Origin: CAWDPQ01 sp049642465
GTDB taxonomy: Bacteria > Acidobacteriota > Vicinamibacteria > Vicinamibacterales > 2-12-FULL-66-21
DNA: 64,000 nucleotides
NCBI GenBank assembly: GCA_049642465.1
Contig: JBAROV010000240.1
Location: 1 to 64,000, forward strand
Direction of reading: 5' to 3'
Positions 26,672 through 36,068 of this stretch are shown here, one piece after another. Within the stretch, counting starts at the first letter, position 1, and each line of letters opens with the position of its first letter. The notes beneath the pieces were generated by a model. That model ran no database searches. It was not told where the DNA came from and was given only the letters and a program-made list of their open reading frames with translations. A program made the translations under genes and the position numbers.

Positions 26672-28393
26672 TTACCGTCTGTCTTCCGGAAATTGCCCGC
26701 TGCCCCAGACGACGTAATCATCGTCGCCATACATCGAGCTGCCCCAGACGACGTACTGGCCTGACGGCGATTGCATCGAGCTTCCCCAGACAACGTAGTA
26801 GCTCGAACTCCAATCGGCGACACTGCCCCACACCACATAGTTCGCGGGAGTGCGGCCGAGCGAGTTCTGCTCGCCAAGCAGGTTGAGCACACCGTAGTCG
26901 GCGCCGTCGGCGCCGCCGAGCAGCGCACTGAGATTCAGAATGCTCAGGAGATTGATGCCGCTGCGGTCGTAGATGCGATCGATGAGCGTTCCGCGGTCGC
27001 GGAAGGACGCACCGCTCGACAGGCCCAGCAGATTCTGCACCGCACTCAGGAGCGTGGACACGAGGCCGTTGTCGGCCAGCTTCACGCTCGCGCTGAAATC
27101 AACGCTGCCGGTTCCACCCGCGATCAATCCTCCGCTCGGCACGAACCGCGCGCCGCTTTGCAGCAGCAACTTGACTTGCGCCGGCGACAGACCAGGATAG
27201 GCGTCCAGCAGCAATGCCACGCCACCGCTGACGACGGCGGTCGACATGCTTGTGCCGCTCAGACGGTTGTAGGCGTTGTGGCCGGAACCGGCAACATGCC
27301 ACGCCGGGTAGGTGGCCGCGATATAGGATCCCGCGGCTTCGAGTGACACGATACGCGTGCCGGGCGCCACGATATCGGGCTTGACGGTCCAATCGAACCG
27401 GGTGGGACCCCGCGAGCTGTACGGCGCCACCACATCGTCTGAGCGATCCACGGTTCCCTTGGTATCGACCGCGCCGACAGTAAGGGCGTGTGGCGAATTG
27501 CCCGGTGACGTGATGCCGCCAAGAATCGGCGCCCCCGTCGGCGTGAGCCCGTAATTGCCCGCTGAAGCCACAACGACGATCCCGGCGTTCACGGCACGTT
27601 CGACCGCGTGGCAGAGCGGGTCGGTCTCAAATGATTCGGCGACCGGGTGTCCGAGCGAAAGGTTGAGAACCCGGATGTTGTACTTGGTTCGATTGGCGAT
27701 GGCCCAGTCGATCCCGGCGATGACCTCACTTGTGTAGCCGACGCCCGTGCGACCAAGCACACGAACGTCAACGAACTTGATGCCGGGGGCGCTCCCGCCT
27801 GTGTAGGCCGAGGTGACGTATTTTGCCGCCGAGGCGCTGCCGCCGATCATGCCGGCGACGTGCGTGCCGTGACCGAACGGATCGCCGGTGACGCCAGGCT
27901 CGGATGTAACGAGATTGACCCGTGCAACAACGCGGCTCCCGAGCGCGCTGTGCGGGGCGATTCCGGAATCGATGACGGCAACGTTGATCCCCGTCCCGTT
28001 GTAGCCCGGCGTGCCGAGCAGACCGAGGAGGCCGCTCGTGCCCTGCCAGACTTTGTCGGCCAGAGTGACCTTGTTCGTGATCGCCATGTTGGCGGTCACT
28101 GGCAGGTCACCGGAAATGTGCGTGACCGACGAATCGCGCTTCAGCGACTCGAACTCCGCCTTCGTCAGCTCGAGTGCGACGCCACCGGTGAGGTCTCGTC
28201 GATGACCGCGCGCATGGCGACGACGTACGGCTGAGAGTGCAGGCTCGTCGCCCTGGACGATGACGCGAACTCGATCACCGCGGAGTGTCGCGAGGTCATC
28301 TGAGAGGGAAGGAAAGCGCTGCCCGTGCGTCTGCGCTGGCCACGAGGTCAGCGCCGCAATGACGAGCGCAATAAGAACAAGGTAACGTCGCAT
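26672..28393 (-). CDS. secreted S8 subtilisin-like peptidase with C-terminal YVVWGS repeats
   Basis: This 573-residue serine protease has a signal peptide (residues 1-25) and an inhibitor-I9-like propeptide. The catalytic domain has the triad Asp in NVAVIDSGIAPH, His in GHGTHVAGMIGG and Ser in GTSMSTAVVSGGVALLL, with the oxyanion Asn in ASAGNYG. After the catalytic domain, the last ~60 residues carry four YVVWGS motifs at 13-14-residue spacing, separated by Ser/Asp/Gly-rich linkers, and end in FPEDRR. The repeat tail is not needed for subtilase catalysis; adhesion, surface anchoring or sorting is a guess. It is followed after 6 nt by the HD-GYP gene. Confidence 0.92.
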   Translation of the reverse strand: MRRYLVLIALVIAALTSWPAQTHGQRFPSLSDDLATLRGDRVRVIVQGDEPALSAVRRRHARGHRRDLTGGVALELTKAEFESLKRDSSVTHISGDLPVTANMAITNKVTLADKVWQGTSGLLGLLGTPGYNGTGINVAVIDSGIAPHSALGSRVVARVNLVTSEPGVTGDPFGHGTHVAGMIGGSASAAKYVTSAYTGGSAPGIKFVDVRVLGRTGVGYTSEVIAGIDWAIANRTKYNIRVLNLSLGHPVAESFETDPLCHAVERAVNAGIVVVASAGNYGLTPTGAPILGGITSPGNSPHALTVGAVDTKGTVDRSDDVVAPYSSRGPTRFDWTVKPDIVAPGTRIVSLEAAGSYIAATYPAWHVAGSGHNAYNRLSGTSMSTAVVSGGVALLLDAYPGLSPAQVKLLLQSGARFVPSGGLIAGGTGSVDFSASVKLADNGLVSTLLSAVQNLLGLSSGASFRDRGTLIDRIYDRSGINLLSILNLSALLGGADGADYGVLNLLGEQNSLGRTPANYVVWGSVADWSSSYYVVWGSSMQSPSGQYVVWGSSMYGDDDYVVWGSGQFPEDRR

Positions 28394-28586
28394 GCAGGGT
28401 CCTCCGGGACTGATCCGGCATCTCGATTGGCAATAATCACGCCCACGGTTGAGTTGACGGTAAAATCATGGAGGCGTGCACGTTGCGTCGTTCGCGGGTC
28501 GGTGAGCGCAATGTGCGGTTTGTTCCGTCCAGGTACGCGCCCGGCGCAATCCTGCCGCGAGCGCTCGCGTAAATCGCGATTCACGA

Positions 28587-30074
28587 ATGACTTATTCCGA
28601 AATGTCCCGTTATCGTCCGGTGGCTGGCCCGAGACGGCACACTCTGAGGCCGATTCTCAGCGCTTTCGTCGTGTTGTTGGTCACACTTTTCGTCGCCGCC
28701 ACAGCCGGCGCGCAACCCCCCGCGCGTGAACGACGCGGACTTGCAGCGCTCGGTGAGTTTTCCCGTTCACTGCAGGATCTGGCGGAAGTCGTCAGCCCGA
28801 GCGTGGTGCAGATTTTTGTGACGGGCTACGCGACACCGGACGAGGAGGAGGCGAGGCCGATTGAGCCGGCGCTCGAACGCAGTACGGGTTCAGGTGTCAT
28901 CGTCGACCCCGACGGTTACATCGTGACGAACGCACATGTCGTGGAAAATGCCACGCGCCTCGAAGTGGAGCTGCCGTTTACTGCGATCGGCGGAGATCCC
29001 GGCCGTTCCATCATCAAACGTCGCGGCCGCATCGCTGGCGCTCAGGTCATCGCCGCGGATCGCGAGACCGACCTGGCCGTGATCAAAGTGGACGCGCGCG
29101 AGCTGCCGGCGCTGGTCTTCGGCGATTCCGACGCGTTGCGCCCGGGCCAGATCGTCCTGGCCTTTGGCAGCCCGCTCGGTCTCGATTCGTCGGTGACGAT
29201 GGGCGTGGTGAGTGCGGTGGCGCGGCAGCTCGCTCCCGAGGATCCGATGATCTACATCCAGACGGATGCCCCTATCAATCCTGGAAACAGCGGCGGTGCG
29301 CTGGTCGACACCGACGGACGCCTGGTCGGCATCAACACACTTATCTATTCGCAGTCGGGTGGCAGCGAGGGAATCGGGTTCGCGGCGCCGAGCAACATCG
29401 TCAAGAACGTGTTCGCGCAAATCCGGGCGAGCGGCAGAGTGCGCCGCGGCGACATCGGCGTCAGCGCGCAGACGGTAACGCCAGTACTTGCCGAAGCGCT
29501 CGGGCTCGGCGTCGATTCCGGAGTCATCGTGTCCGACGTCGCGCCCGGCGGACCAGGCGCGCGAGCGGGCCTGCAGCCGGGCGATATCATCGTTTCACTT
29601 GACGGCAAGCGGATGGAGAACGGCCGGCAATTCCGCATCAATCTCTACACCCGCGGCGCAGGGCAGCAGATCGTGCTGGACGTGTTGCGGGGCGAGCGGC
29701 GGATGCCACTTCGCGTAACGGTTGCGGAACGGGAAACGGATCCTGGACGGCTCACCGAACTGGTCACCGCGGACAACATCGTCAAATCACTTGGCGTGGT
29801 CGCAATCGATCTCACGCCGCGAGTCGCGGCGCTCCTGGCAGACTTGCGCCGCACGTCCGCGGCAGTTGTGGCGAGCGTCTCTCCGGACACCCCGTATTCC
29901 CAACAGGGACGCCTCCAGCCCGGAGACGCGATTTATGTGCTGAATGGGAAGACGATCACCGGACTTGCGGATCTGAAAGCGGCCGTTGCCGGACTGAAAC
30001 CCGGAGCTGCGGCTGTGATTCAGATCGAGCGGGAAGGCCGTTTGATGTATCTCGCGTTTCGAGTGGAGAGATAG
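28587..30074 (+). CDS. HtrA/DegP-type S1C serine protease with two PDZ domains
   Basis: This 495-residue periplasmic protease/chaperone has an N-terminal signal or anchor (residues 22-42). The trypsin-fold triad is His117 (TNAHVVE), Asp162 (RETDLAVIK) and Ser235 (NPGNSGGALV). Two PDZ domains follow, at about residues 285-380 and 400-490. It degrades or refolds misfolded envelope proteins. ATG 28587 is used; ATG 28602 is possible. The gene diverges from the subtilase gene across 193 bp with no convincing promoter pair. The next feature is a GCGACYA repeat that starts at the stop codon. Confidence 0.94.
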   Translation: MTYSEMSRYRPVAGPRRHTLRPILSAFVVLLVTLFVAATAGAQPPARERRGLAALGEFSRSLQDLAEVVSPSVVQIFVTGYATPDEEEARPIEPALERSTGSGVIVDPDGYIVTNAHVVENATRLEVELPFTAIGGDPGRSIIKRRGRIAGAQVIAADRETDLAVIKVDARELPALVFGDSDALRPGQIVLAFGSPLGLDSSVTMGVVSAVARQLAPEDPMIYIQTDAPINPGNSGGALVDTDGRLVGINTLIYSQSGGSEGIGFAAPSNIVKNVFAQIRASGRVRRGDIGVSAQTVTPVLAEALGLGVDSGVIVSDVAPGGPGARAGLQPGDIIVSLDGKRMENGRQFRINLYTRGAGQQIVLDVLRGERRMPLRVTVAERETDPGRLTELVTADNIVKSLGVVAIDLTPRVAALLADLRRTSAAVVASVSPDTPYSQQGRLQPGDAIYVLNGKTITGLADLKAAVAGLKPGAAAVIQIEREGRLMYLAFRVER

Positions 30075-30098
30075 CGACTAGCGACCAGCGACTGACAA
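30073..30098 (+). repeat. GCGACYA heptamer repeat locus B
   Basis: GCGACTA-GCGACCA-GCGACTG-AC fills the 24-bp space between the convergent htrA-like and moaA genes, starting at the htrA stop codon. It is the shortest member of the family seen at 5541, 35986 and 54486, and has the same orientation. Confidence 0.8.
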
Positions 30099-31127
30099 TT
30101 ACCCACCCCTCGTGTGCATCTCCAGATGCGCATCCTTCTTGAGCGCCGCAACCGGTATGAGTACATCGCGCCGTTCGAGAGCGAGTCGTTCCTCCGCCCC
30201 GCGATCGGCGCGTTGCGTCCACACGGTGCGGATTAAGTGCTGCAGATCCTCAGGCGTGGCACCGGCGCGGAGTGGTCGCCGAAGATCCGTTCCGGCGCGG
30301 GCGTACAGGCACATCAGCCAGATTCCGTCCGCAGTCAGACGGCTTCGATCGCAGGACTCGCAGAAGGGCTCGGTCGTCGATGAGATGATTCCAAATGTTG
30401 TTCCATCCGGCAGCCGGTAGCGTGCCGCCGGAGCCGATCCGCGTTCTGCTTCGGGTTCCACTGCACCGTAGACCGACATCAGGCGATCGAGTATCTCGCG
30501 ACGCGACATCACGGAGTCTCGCGTCCACTTGGTCGCGCCGCCGACGTCCATGTACTCGATGAAGCGCACCTCGGCGGCAACTTGTTTGCCGAACTGAATC
30601 ATCTCGGCCAGTTCCTCGTCATTGATGCCGCGGACGATCACGGTGTCGATTTTCAGCGAGTCGAAACCCGCGTGAGCCGCCGCGTCGATACCGGCGAGGA
30701 CCCGCGCGTGTTCGTCGAACCCGGTCAGTCTCTGGAACCGCGAACGGTGCAGTGTATCCAGGCTGACGGTGATTCGTCTGAGTCCGGCGGCGCGGAGGGT
30801 GTGGGCCTGCGCAGCCAGCAGAACGCCGTTGGTCGTCATCGCCAGATCGGCCAATTCCGGCGTCTGCGCGAGTCGCTCGATGAGCGCCGGCAGATTGCGC
30901 CGCAGGAGGGGTTCGCCGCCCGTGATTCGAACGCGATCGACGCCCAGCCCGGCGAAGGCACGCGTAACGCTGGCGACCTCGTCAAACGTCAACAGCGTTT
31001 CGCGAGGAAGCCAAGCGTAGTCCGGCTCAGGCATGCAGTACTGGCAACGCAGATTGCACCTGTCTGTCACCGAGATGCGCAGACTGCGGAGCGGTCGGCC
31101 AAACCGGTCGCGAACTGGAGCCACCAT
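30099..31127 (-). CDS. moaA: GTP 3',8-cyclase MoaA (molybdenum cofactor biosynthesis)
   Basis: This radical SAM enzyme of 342 residues converts GTP to 3',8-cyclo-dihydro-GTP, the first step of molybdopterin synthesis. The N-terminal Fe-S motif is CNLRCQYC (residues 23-30). The C-terminal cluster ligands are in EPFCESCDRSRL and WLMCLYA, and the protein ends with the conserved Gly-Gly. RITGGEPLLR (SAM binding) is present. The start is ATG 31127. No other moa/moe genes are in the window, so this is an isolated member of the pathway. Its leader contains an inverted-repeat structure at 31175-31226. Confidence 0.96.
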   Translation of the reverse strand: MVAPVRDRFGRPLRSLRISVTDRCNLRCQYCMPEPDYAWLPRETLLTFDEVASVTRAFAGLGVDRVRITGGEPLLRRNLPALIERLAQTPELADLAMTTNGVLLAAQAHTLRAAGLRRITVSLDTLHRSRFQRLTGFDEHARVLAGIDAAAHAGFDSLKIDTVIVRGINDEELAEMIQFGKQVAAEVRFIEYMDVGGATKWTRDSVMSRREILDRLMSVYGAVEPEAERGSAPAARYRLPDGTTFGIISSTTEPFCESCDRSRLTADGIWLMCLYARAGTDLRRPLRAGATPEDLQHLIRTVWTQRADRGAEERLALERRDVLIPVAALKKDAHLEMHTRGG

Positions 31128-31174
31128 GGAGTTCCCCCAATTAGAACATCTTTCGGTTTATTCTTGGTGGCTAC

Positions 31175-31226
31175 TCCTGAGCCGAGGGCGTCCAGCATCG
31201 GTTCGGCAGTTCACCTCCGTTCAGGA
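31175..31226. promoter_or_regulatory. compact nested inverted repeats upstream of moaA
   Basis: An outer stem TCCTGA (31175-31180)/TCAGGA (31221-31226) encloses an abutting second stem GCCGA (31181-31185)/TCGGC (31203-31207). On the minus strand it would lie about 48 nt before the moaA start codon, so a structured moaA leader is possible. It also lies 32 nt before the plus-strand M20 gene. It does not clearly match a known molybdenum-cofactor riboswitch. Confidence 0.35.
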
Positions 31227-31257
31227 ATGGGCTTCAGGACAGCAGCAGGAGTTGTGT

Positions 31258-32868
31258 ATGCGTCGCGTCGAGTGGTTCGAGATGTTCGCGGTGATCGCTC
31301 TGGTTGTTGCTGCGCCGCTGGCGTATGACACGCAGAAGGACTCAACCGCACGAGACGATGCCCGCGTGGAGCGGCTGAAGCATCAGGCAAGCGAAGACGT
31401 CGACGCGATGGCGACGTTCACTCAGCAGATGGTCGATCAGATTTTCAGCTTTGGCGAGCTTGGGTTTCAGGAACAGGAGACGCATCGCTATCTCGTGGAT
31501 GTGCTGCGAAAGAACGGGTTCACCGTGCAGGAGGGCATTGCCGGGATCCCGACCGCGTTCATGGCCACCTGGGGCAGCGGGAAGCCGGTCCTGGCGCTCG
31601 GCTCGGATATCGACGGCATTCCGCAGGCGTCGCAGAAACCGGGGGTGGCGTATCACTCTCCACTCATCGAAGGGGCGCCCGGACATGGAGAAGGGCACAA
31701 CTCCGGTCAAGCCGTAAACATCACCGCAGCGCTGGCTGTGAAGAAGCTGATGGAACGTGAAAAGCTCCCGGGCACCATTCGTATCTGGCCTGGGACCGCC
31801 GAAGAGCTCGTTGGGACGAAGGCGTACTTCGTCCGTGAGGGCTTCTTCAAGGATGTCGATGTCGCGCTCTTCACGCACGTGGGCAATGACCTGAGTGTCT
31901 CGTGGGGCGATCGTGAAGGGACAGGTCTGGTGTCGGTCGAATACACGTTCCGCGGACAGACGGCCCATTCGGCCGGGGCGCCCTGGCGTGGACGCAGCGC
32001 ACTCGACGCCGTGGAGCTGATGAACATCGGCTGGAACTACCGCCGAGAGCATCTGCCCCTCGAACATCGGTCGCATTACGTCGTGACCAATGGCGGAGAC
32101 CAGCCGAACGTCGTGCCGCGGACGGCGTCGGTCTGGTACTACTTCCGCCAGACGACTTACCCGAAGATCAAAGAGCTCTGGGAAATCGGCGACAGCATGG
32201 CCAAAGGCGCCGCGATGATGACGGGCACCGAAGTCCTGCCGACGCGCGTGCTCGGAACTGCGTGGCCGCAACACTTCAACAAGGTCGTCGCCGAAGCCAC
32301 CTGGGCCAACATCAAACGCGTCGGCATGCCGCAGTGGAGCGACGCGGATCAGACGCTGGCGCACGCCCTCCAAAAAGAGCTCGGAAGCCGCGAGCAAGGG
32401 CTGGCCACCAAGATCGGGGAGCAGCTGCAGGGGCCGGTTACGGACAATCGAGGCGGCGGCTCCGACGACATTGGTGATGTGTCCTGGAATGTCCCGACCG
32501 TGACGCTCCGCTATCCCTCGAACATTCCTGGGTTGCCGGGGCACAACTGGGCGAATGCGATTGCCATGGCGACTCCCATCGCGCACAAAGGGGCCACGGC
32601 GGGCGCCAAGGTGCAGGCGATGACGATGGTGGATCTGGTGACCAAGGCGACGCTCGTACAGCAGGCATGGGAGTATTTCCGCGACGTGCAGACGAAATCC
32701 GTGAAGTACGAGCCGCTGGTTCGTCCGCAGGACAAGCCAGCCATCGATTTGAACCGCGCGATCATGGAGCGCTACCGGTCCGAGATGCGCAAGTACTATT
32801 ACGATCCCTCGCGCTATAAGACATACCTGGAACAGCTCGGGATTGCATACCCAACGGTCAAGAAATAG
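31258..32868 (+). CDS. secreted M20-family amidohydrolase/peptidase (AbgB-like)
   Basis: This 536-residue zinc hydrolase is related to aminobenzoyl-glutamate hydrolase subunit B and IAA-amino-acid hydrolases. It begins with a hydrophobic signal-like segment (residues 9-22). Metal-binding blocks include GHGEGHNSG, the Glu pair in WPGTAEELVG and the dimerisation-domain motif FRGQTAHSAGAPWRGRSALD. It probably cleaves amide bonds of N-acylated amino acids or similar. The start is ATG 31258, preceded by AGGAG at about 31247. Its stop directly abuts the hisS GTG. An earlier in-frame ATG would read through the moaA promoter region and is less likely. Confidence 0.88.
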   Translation: MRRVEWFEMFAVIALVVAAPLAYDTQKDSTARDDARVERLKHQASEDVDAMATFTQQMVDQIFSFGELGFQEQETHRYLVDVLRKNGFTVQEGIAGIPTAFMATWGSGKPVLALGSDIDGIPQASQKPGVAYHSPLIEGAPGHGEGHNSGQAVNITAALAVKKLMEREKLPGTIRIWPGTAEELVGTKAYFVREGFFKDVDVALFTHVGNDLSVSWGDREGTGLVSVEYTFRGQTAHSAGAPWRGRSALDAVELMNIGWNYRREHLPLEHRSHYVVTNGGDQPNVVPRTASVWYYFRQTTYPKIKELWEIGDSMAKGAAMMTGTEVLPTRVLGTAWPQHFNKVVAEATWANIKRVGMPQWSDADQTLAHALQKELGSREQGLATKIGEQLQGPVTDNRGGGSDDIGDVSWNVPTVTLRYPSNIPGLPGHNWANAIAMATPIAHKGATAGAKVQAMTMVDLVTKATLVQQAWEYFRDVQTKSVKYEPLVRPQDKPAIDLNRAIMERYRSEMRKYYYDPSRYKTYLEQLGIAYPTVKK

Positions 32869-34173
32869 GTGACTCGTCCCGCGCGCGGCATGCGCGACTT
32901 CCTGCCGGCCGATGTCCGCCGCCGACGGTACGTCATCGGCGTGGTGGAGGAGGTCTACCAGCGGTACGGGTTCGAGCCGCTCGAAACGCCTGCGCTCGAA
33001 AACATCGAGACATTGACCGGGAAGTACGGTGAAGAAGGCGGCAAGCTGATTTTCAAGGTGCTCCGCAGAGGGGAACACGAAGCGTCGGGCGAAACCGATC
33101 TGGCGCTGCGCTACGATTTAACCGTCCCGCTCGCGCGCGTGGTGGCAGAACATCGCGGTAAGCTGCCGAAATTCTTCAAGCGCTACCAGATACAACCGGT
33201 GTGGCGTGCCGATCGTCCGGCGCGCGGCAGGTTCCGCGAGTTCTTCCAGTGCGACGTCGATGCGATCGGATCGCGATCGCCGGTGGTGGAAGTTGAGATA
33301 CTGTCCGCCGTGAGCGAAATCCTGACGAGCCTCGGATTCGCGGACTTCACGATTCAGCTCAATCATCGCGAGCTGTTGACGCATACGCTGGACTCGGCAG
33401 GGATCGAGCGTACGCTCCACGACACGGCGCTCGTGGCGATCGACAAGCTGGACAAGATCGGGCGCGACGGGGTATTCGACGAAATGCTCGCGCGCGGCAT
33501 TGGTGCGGCGAGTGCGAAAGCCGTGCTGGAAACGGTTGCGGGCGACGCTTCTTCGATTCCCGATCCGAGCGGCCCTGCGGCCGCCAAGAACATGGCCGAG
33601 ATTGTCAAGCTGTGCGAAGCCACCCCGGCCGCGGGTCGCGTGAAGTTCACGCCGCGGCTGGCCCGTGGGTTGGCGTACTACACCGGCGCGATCATGGAGA
33701 TCGCCGTTCCGGACCTCGCAGGCAGCCTTGGCGGCGGCGGCCGATACGACGGACTGATCGGGATGTTCAGCGGCGAAAACGTGCCGGCGTGCGGTTTTTC
33801 GCTAGGTCTCGAGCGAATTCTTGTGGTGATGTCCGAACGCCAGATGTTTCCGCCGGACGTCGATAAGCCGGCCGCCGATATCCTCGTGACCCTCTTCGAT
33901 GCGGAGTCGCTTGCGGACTCCCTCCGACTTGCGAGCGAACTCAGGCGTGCGGGTTATCGCGCGGATGTGTACCCGGAGCCTGACAAGATCGGTAAGCAGT
34001 TCAAGTATGCGGCTGCCATCGGCGTTCCCCGCGTGGCGGTGCTCGGCTCGGACGAGCGCGCACGCGGAGTCGTCACGATTAAGGATATGAAAACCGGCGA
34101 ACAGACGCAGGTGCGCCGCGACGCGCTCGCGACGCTGGATTCGCCGCGCGTGAAATCGAGAACCAGTGACTGA
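32869..34173 (+). CDS. hisS: histidyl-tRNA synthetase
   Basis: This class II aminoacyl-tRNA synthetase of 434 residues charges tRNA-His. It begins TRPARGMRDFLPAD, the standard N-terminus. Motif 2 lies in QIQPVWRADRPARGRFREF, and the histidine-specific blocks appear as LARGLAYYTGAIMEI and GGGGRYDGLIGMF. A C-terminal anticodon-binding domain follows (DILVTLF onward). The start is GTG 32869, immediately after the stop of the M20 gene with no gap. It is coupled to aspS by a 1-nt overlap (TGATG). Confidence 0.97.
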   Translation: MTRPARGMRDFLPADVRRRRYVIGVVEEVYQRYGFEPLETPALENIETLTGKYGEEGGKLIFKVLRRGEHEASGETDLALRYDLTVPLARVVAEHRGKLPKFFKRYQIQPVWRADRPARGRFREFFQCDVDAIGSRSPVVEVEILSAVSEILTSLGFADFTIQLNHRELLTHTLDSAGIERTLHDTALVAIDKLDKIGRDGVFDEMLARGIGAASAKAVLETVAGDASSIPDPSGPAAAKNMAEIVKLCEATPAAGRVKFTPRLARGLAYYTGAIMEIAVPDLAGSLGGGGRYDGLIGMFSGENVPACGFSLGLERILVVMSERQMFPPDVDKPAADILVTLFDAESLADSLRLASELRRAGYRADVYPEPDKIGKQFKYAAAIGVPRVAVLGSDERARGVVTIKDMKTGEQTQVRRDALATLDSPRVKSRTSD

Positions 34174-35957
34174 TGACAACATCTAACGTCGTTCCCCTCG
34201 GAGATCTTGCTCGCACGCACACGTGCGGTGCGCTGAACGCGGCGGACGCCGGCAGGCAGGTCGTGCTGCTCGGCTGGGTGCATCGAGTACGGGATCTTGG
34301 TTCGCTCGTGTTCATCGACGTGCGCGACCGATACGGCATCACCCAGGTAGTTGTCCGGGACAATCCCCCGCTGGTCGAGGCGGCGCAGCGGCTGCGGCCC
34401 GAATACGTCGTCGCGGTGCTGGGCCGGGTAGACCGCCGTTCTCCCGAATCGGTCAATCCCAAGGTGTCAACCGGAGACGTCGAGGTTGAGGCCGGCGACA
34501 TCCGTCTGTTGAACGACGCGAAGACGCCGCCGTTTCCCATTGCCGACGAGTCGATCGTGGTCGCCGAAGATACCCGGCTCAAGTACCGCTACCTCGATCT
34601 GCGTCGCAGTCGGATGCAGCGCAATCTCACGCTCCGGCATCGGGCGACGATGGAAGTGCGCAAGTACTTTGACGAGCACGGGTTCCTCGAAATCGAAACC
34701 CCCATGCTCACGAAATCCACACCTGAAGGGGCGCGCGACTATCTGGTGCCGAGCCGCGTGCATCCCGGAGAGTTCTACGCGCTCCCGCAATCGCCGCAGA
34801 TCTTCAAACAGATTCTGATGATCTCGGGGATGGACCGCTACTTTCAAATCGTCAAGTGCTTCCGCGACGAAGATCTGCGTGCGGATCGGCAGCCCGAGTT
34901 CACCCAGGTCGATCTCGAGGTGTCCTTCGCCACCGAGGAGTTGGTGTTTTCGCTGATCGAGCCGCTGATGGGGCGCGTAATGGCGCTCATCGGCCGCGAC
35001 GCGCCACGTCCGTTTCAGCGCCTGCGCTACGCCGACGCCATCGCACGTTACGGGTCGGACAAACCGGATCTCCGCTGCGGCATGGAGATCCAGGATCTCT
35101 CCGGCGTCTGGAAGGACAGTTCGTTCACCGTGTTCCGAAGGGCGTTCGAGGAGGGTGGAGCGATCCGCGGAATCAGCGTGCCGAATGGCGCCCGCTATTC
35201 GCGCCGCGAACTGGACGAACTCGCCGAGTCGGCGAAGCAGCTTGGGGCGAGCGGTCTGGTCTGGGCGCGGCGTCACGACGGCACCGTCCAGAGTTCCGCG
35301 CTCAAAGCGGCCGGCGAGGATACCATCCGCCGCGCGCTTGATGCGGCGCAGGCTGGCGCCTCCGACTTGCTGTTGATGGCTGCCGGACCGCGTGATGCCA
35401 CGTCGAAAGTCCTGGGTCAAGTGCGGCTCCAGGTTGCCAAAAAGGAAGGGCTGCTCGATCCCAATGCGTTCGCGTTCCTCTGGGTCGTGGATTTTCCAAT
35501 GTTCGAGTGGATCGAGGAGGAGGGGCGGTACGAGTTCATGCACCACCCCTTTACATCTCCGCTCGAGAGCGATGCCGCGCTGCTCGAAACCGATCCCGGC
35601 CGGGCGCGCGCCCGCGCCTACGACCTCGTGTTGAACGGCAGCGAAATCGCCGGCGGCAGCATTCGTATCCACGACCAGCAGTTGCAGCGCCTCATCTTCA
35701 AGCTGCTTCAGATTTCTGACGAAGAGGCGCGCCTTCGCTTCGGGTTTTTCCTCGAGGCTCTCGAATACGGCACGCCGCCGCATGGCGGGATCGCGCTCGG
35801 GCTGGACCGAATCGGCGCCATCCTGTGCGGCGAGCCATCGATCCGCGACGTGATTGCCTTCCCGAAGACTGCTCAGGCGGTGGACCTGATGGCGGGAGCA
35901 CCGTCGACCGTCAACCCCAGGCAGCTCAAGGAGTTGCATCTCAGGACGGAGGACTAG
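34173..35957 (+). CDS. aspS: aspartyl-tRNA synthetase
   Basis: This bacterial-type class II synthetase has 594 residues: an N-terminal OB-fold anticodon-binding domain, a catalytic core and the bacterial GAD insertion domain. Recognisable blocks are GWVHRVRDLGSLVFIDVRDR (residues 30-49), the motif-2 region FRDEDLRADRQPEFTQVD and motif 3 GIALGLDRIGAILCG near the C-terminus. Whether it also charges tRNA-Asn cannot be decided here; non-discriminating forms are common in bacteria that use GatCAB. Start ATG 34173 overlaps the hisS stop. Confidence 0.97.
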   Translation: MTTSNVVPLGDLARTHTCGALNAADAGRQVVLLGWVHRVRDLGSLVFIDVRDRYGITQVVVRDNPPLVEAAQRLRPEYVVAVLGRVDRRSPESVNPKVSTGDVEVEAGDIRLLNDAKTPPFPIADESIVVAEDTRLKYRYLDLRRSRMQRNLTLRHRATMEVRKYFDEHGFLEIETPMLTKSTPEGARDYLVPSRVHPGEFYALPQSPQIFKQILMISGMDRYFQIVKCFRDEDLRADRQPEFTQVDLEVSFATEELVFSLIEPLMGRVMALIGRDAPRPFQRLRYADAIARYGSDKPDLRCGMEIQDLSGVWKDSSFTVFRRAFEEGGAIRGISVPNGARYSRRELDELAESAKQLGASGLVWARRHDGTVQSSALKAAGEDTIRRALDAAQAGASDLLLMAAGPRDATSKVLGQVRLQVAKKEGLLDPNAFAFLWVVDFPMFEWIEEEGRYEFMHHPFTSPLESDAALLETDPGRARARAYDLVLNGSEIAGGSIRIHDQQLQRLIFKLLQISDEEARLRFGFFLEALEYGTPPHGGIALGLDRIGAILCGEPSIRDVIAFPKTAQAVDLMAGAPSTVNPRQLKELHLRTED

Positions 35958-35985
35958 GCACTGGTATGTTAGTCTGAAGCGTGGT

Positions 35986-36029
35986 CGCCGACTGACTAGC
36001 GACTCACGACTAGCGACCAGCGACTGACA
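35986..36029 (+). repeat. GCGACYA heptamer repeat locus C
   Basis: Five or six degenerate 7-bp units (GCGACTC, ACGACTA, GCGACCA, GCGACTG) lie 29 bp after the aspS stop and before phoH. The orientation matches the loci at 5541, 30073 and 54486. Confidence 0.8.
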
Positions 36030-36068
36030 TCGCAGCCAAGGAGTACATTCATCCCGCCAGCCACTGTC

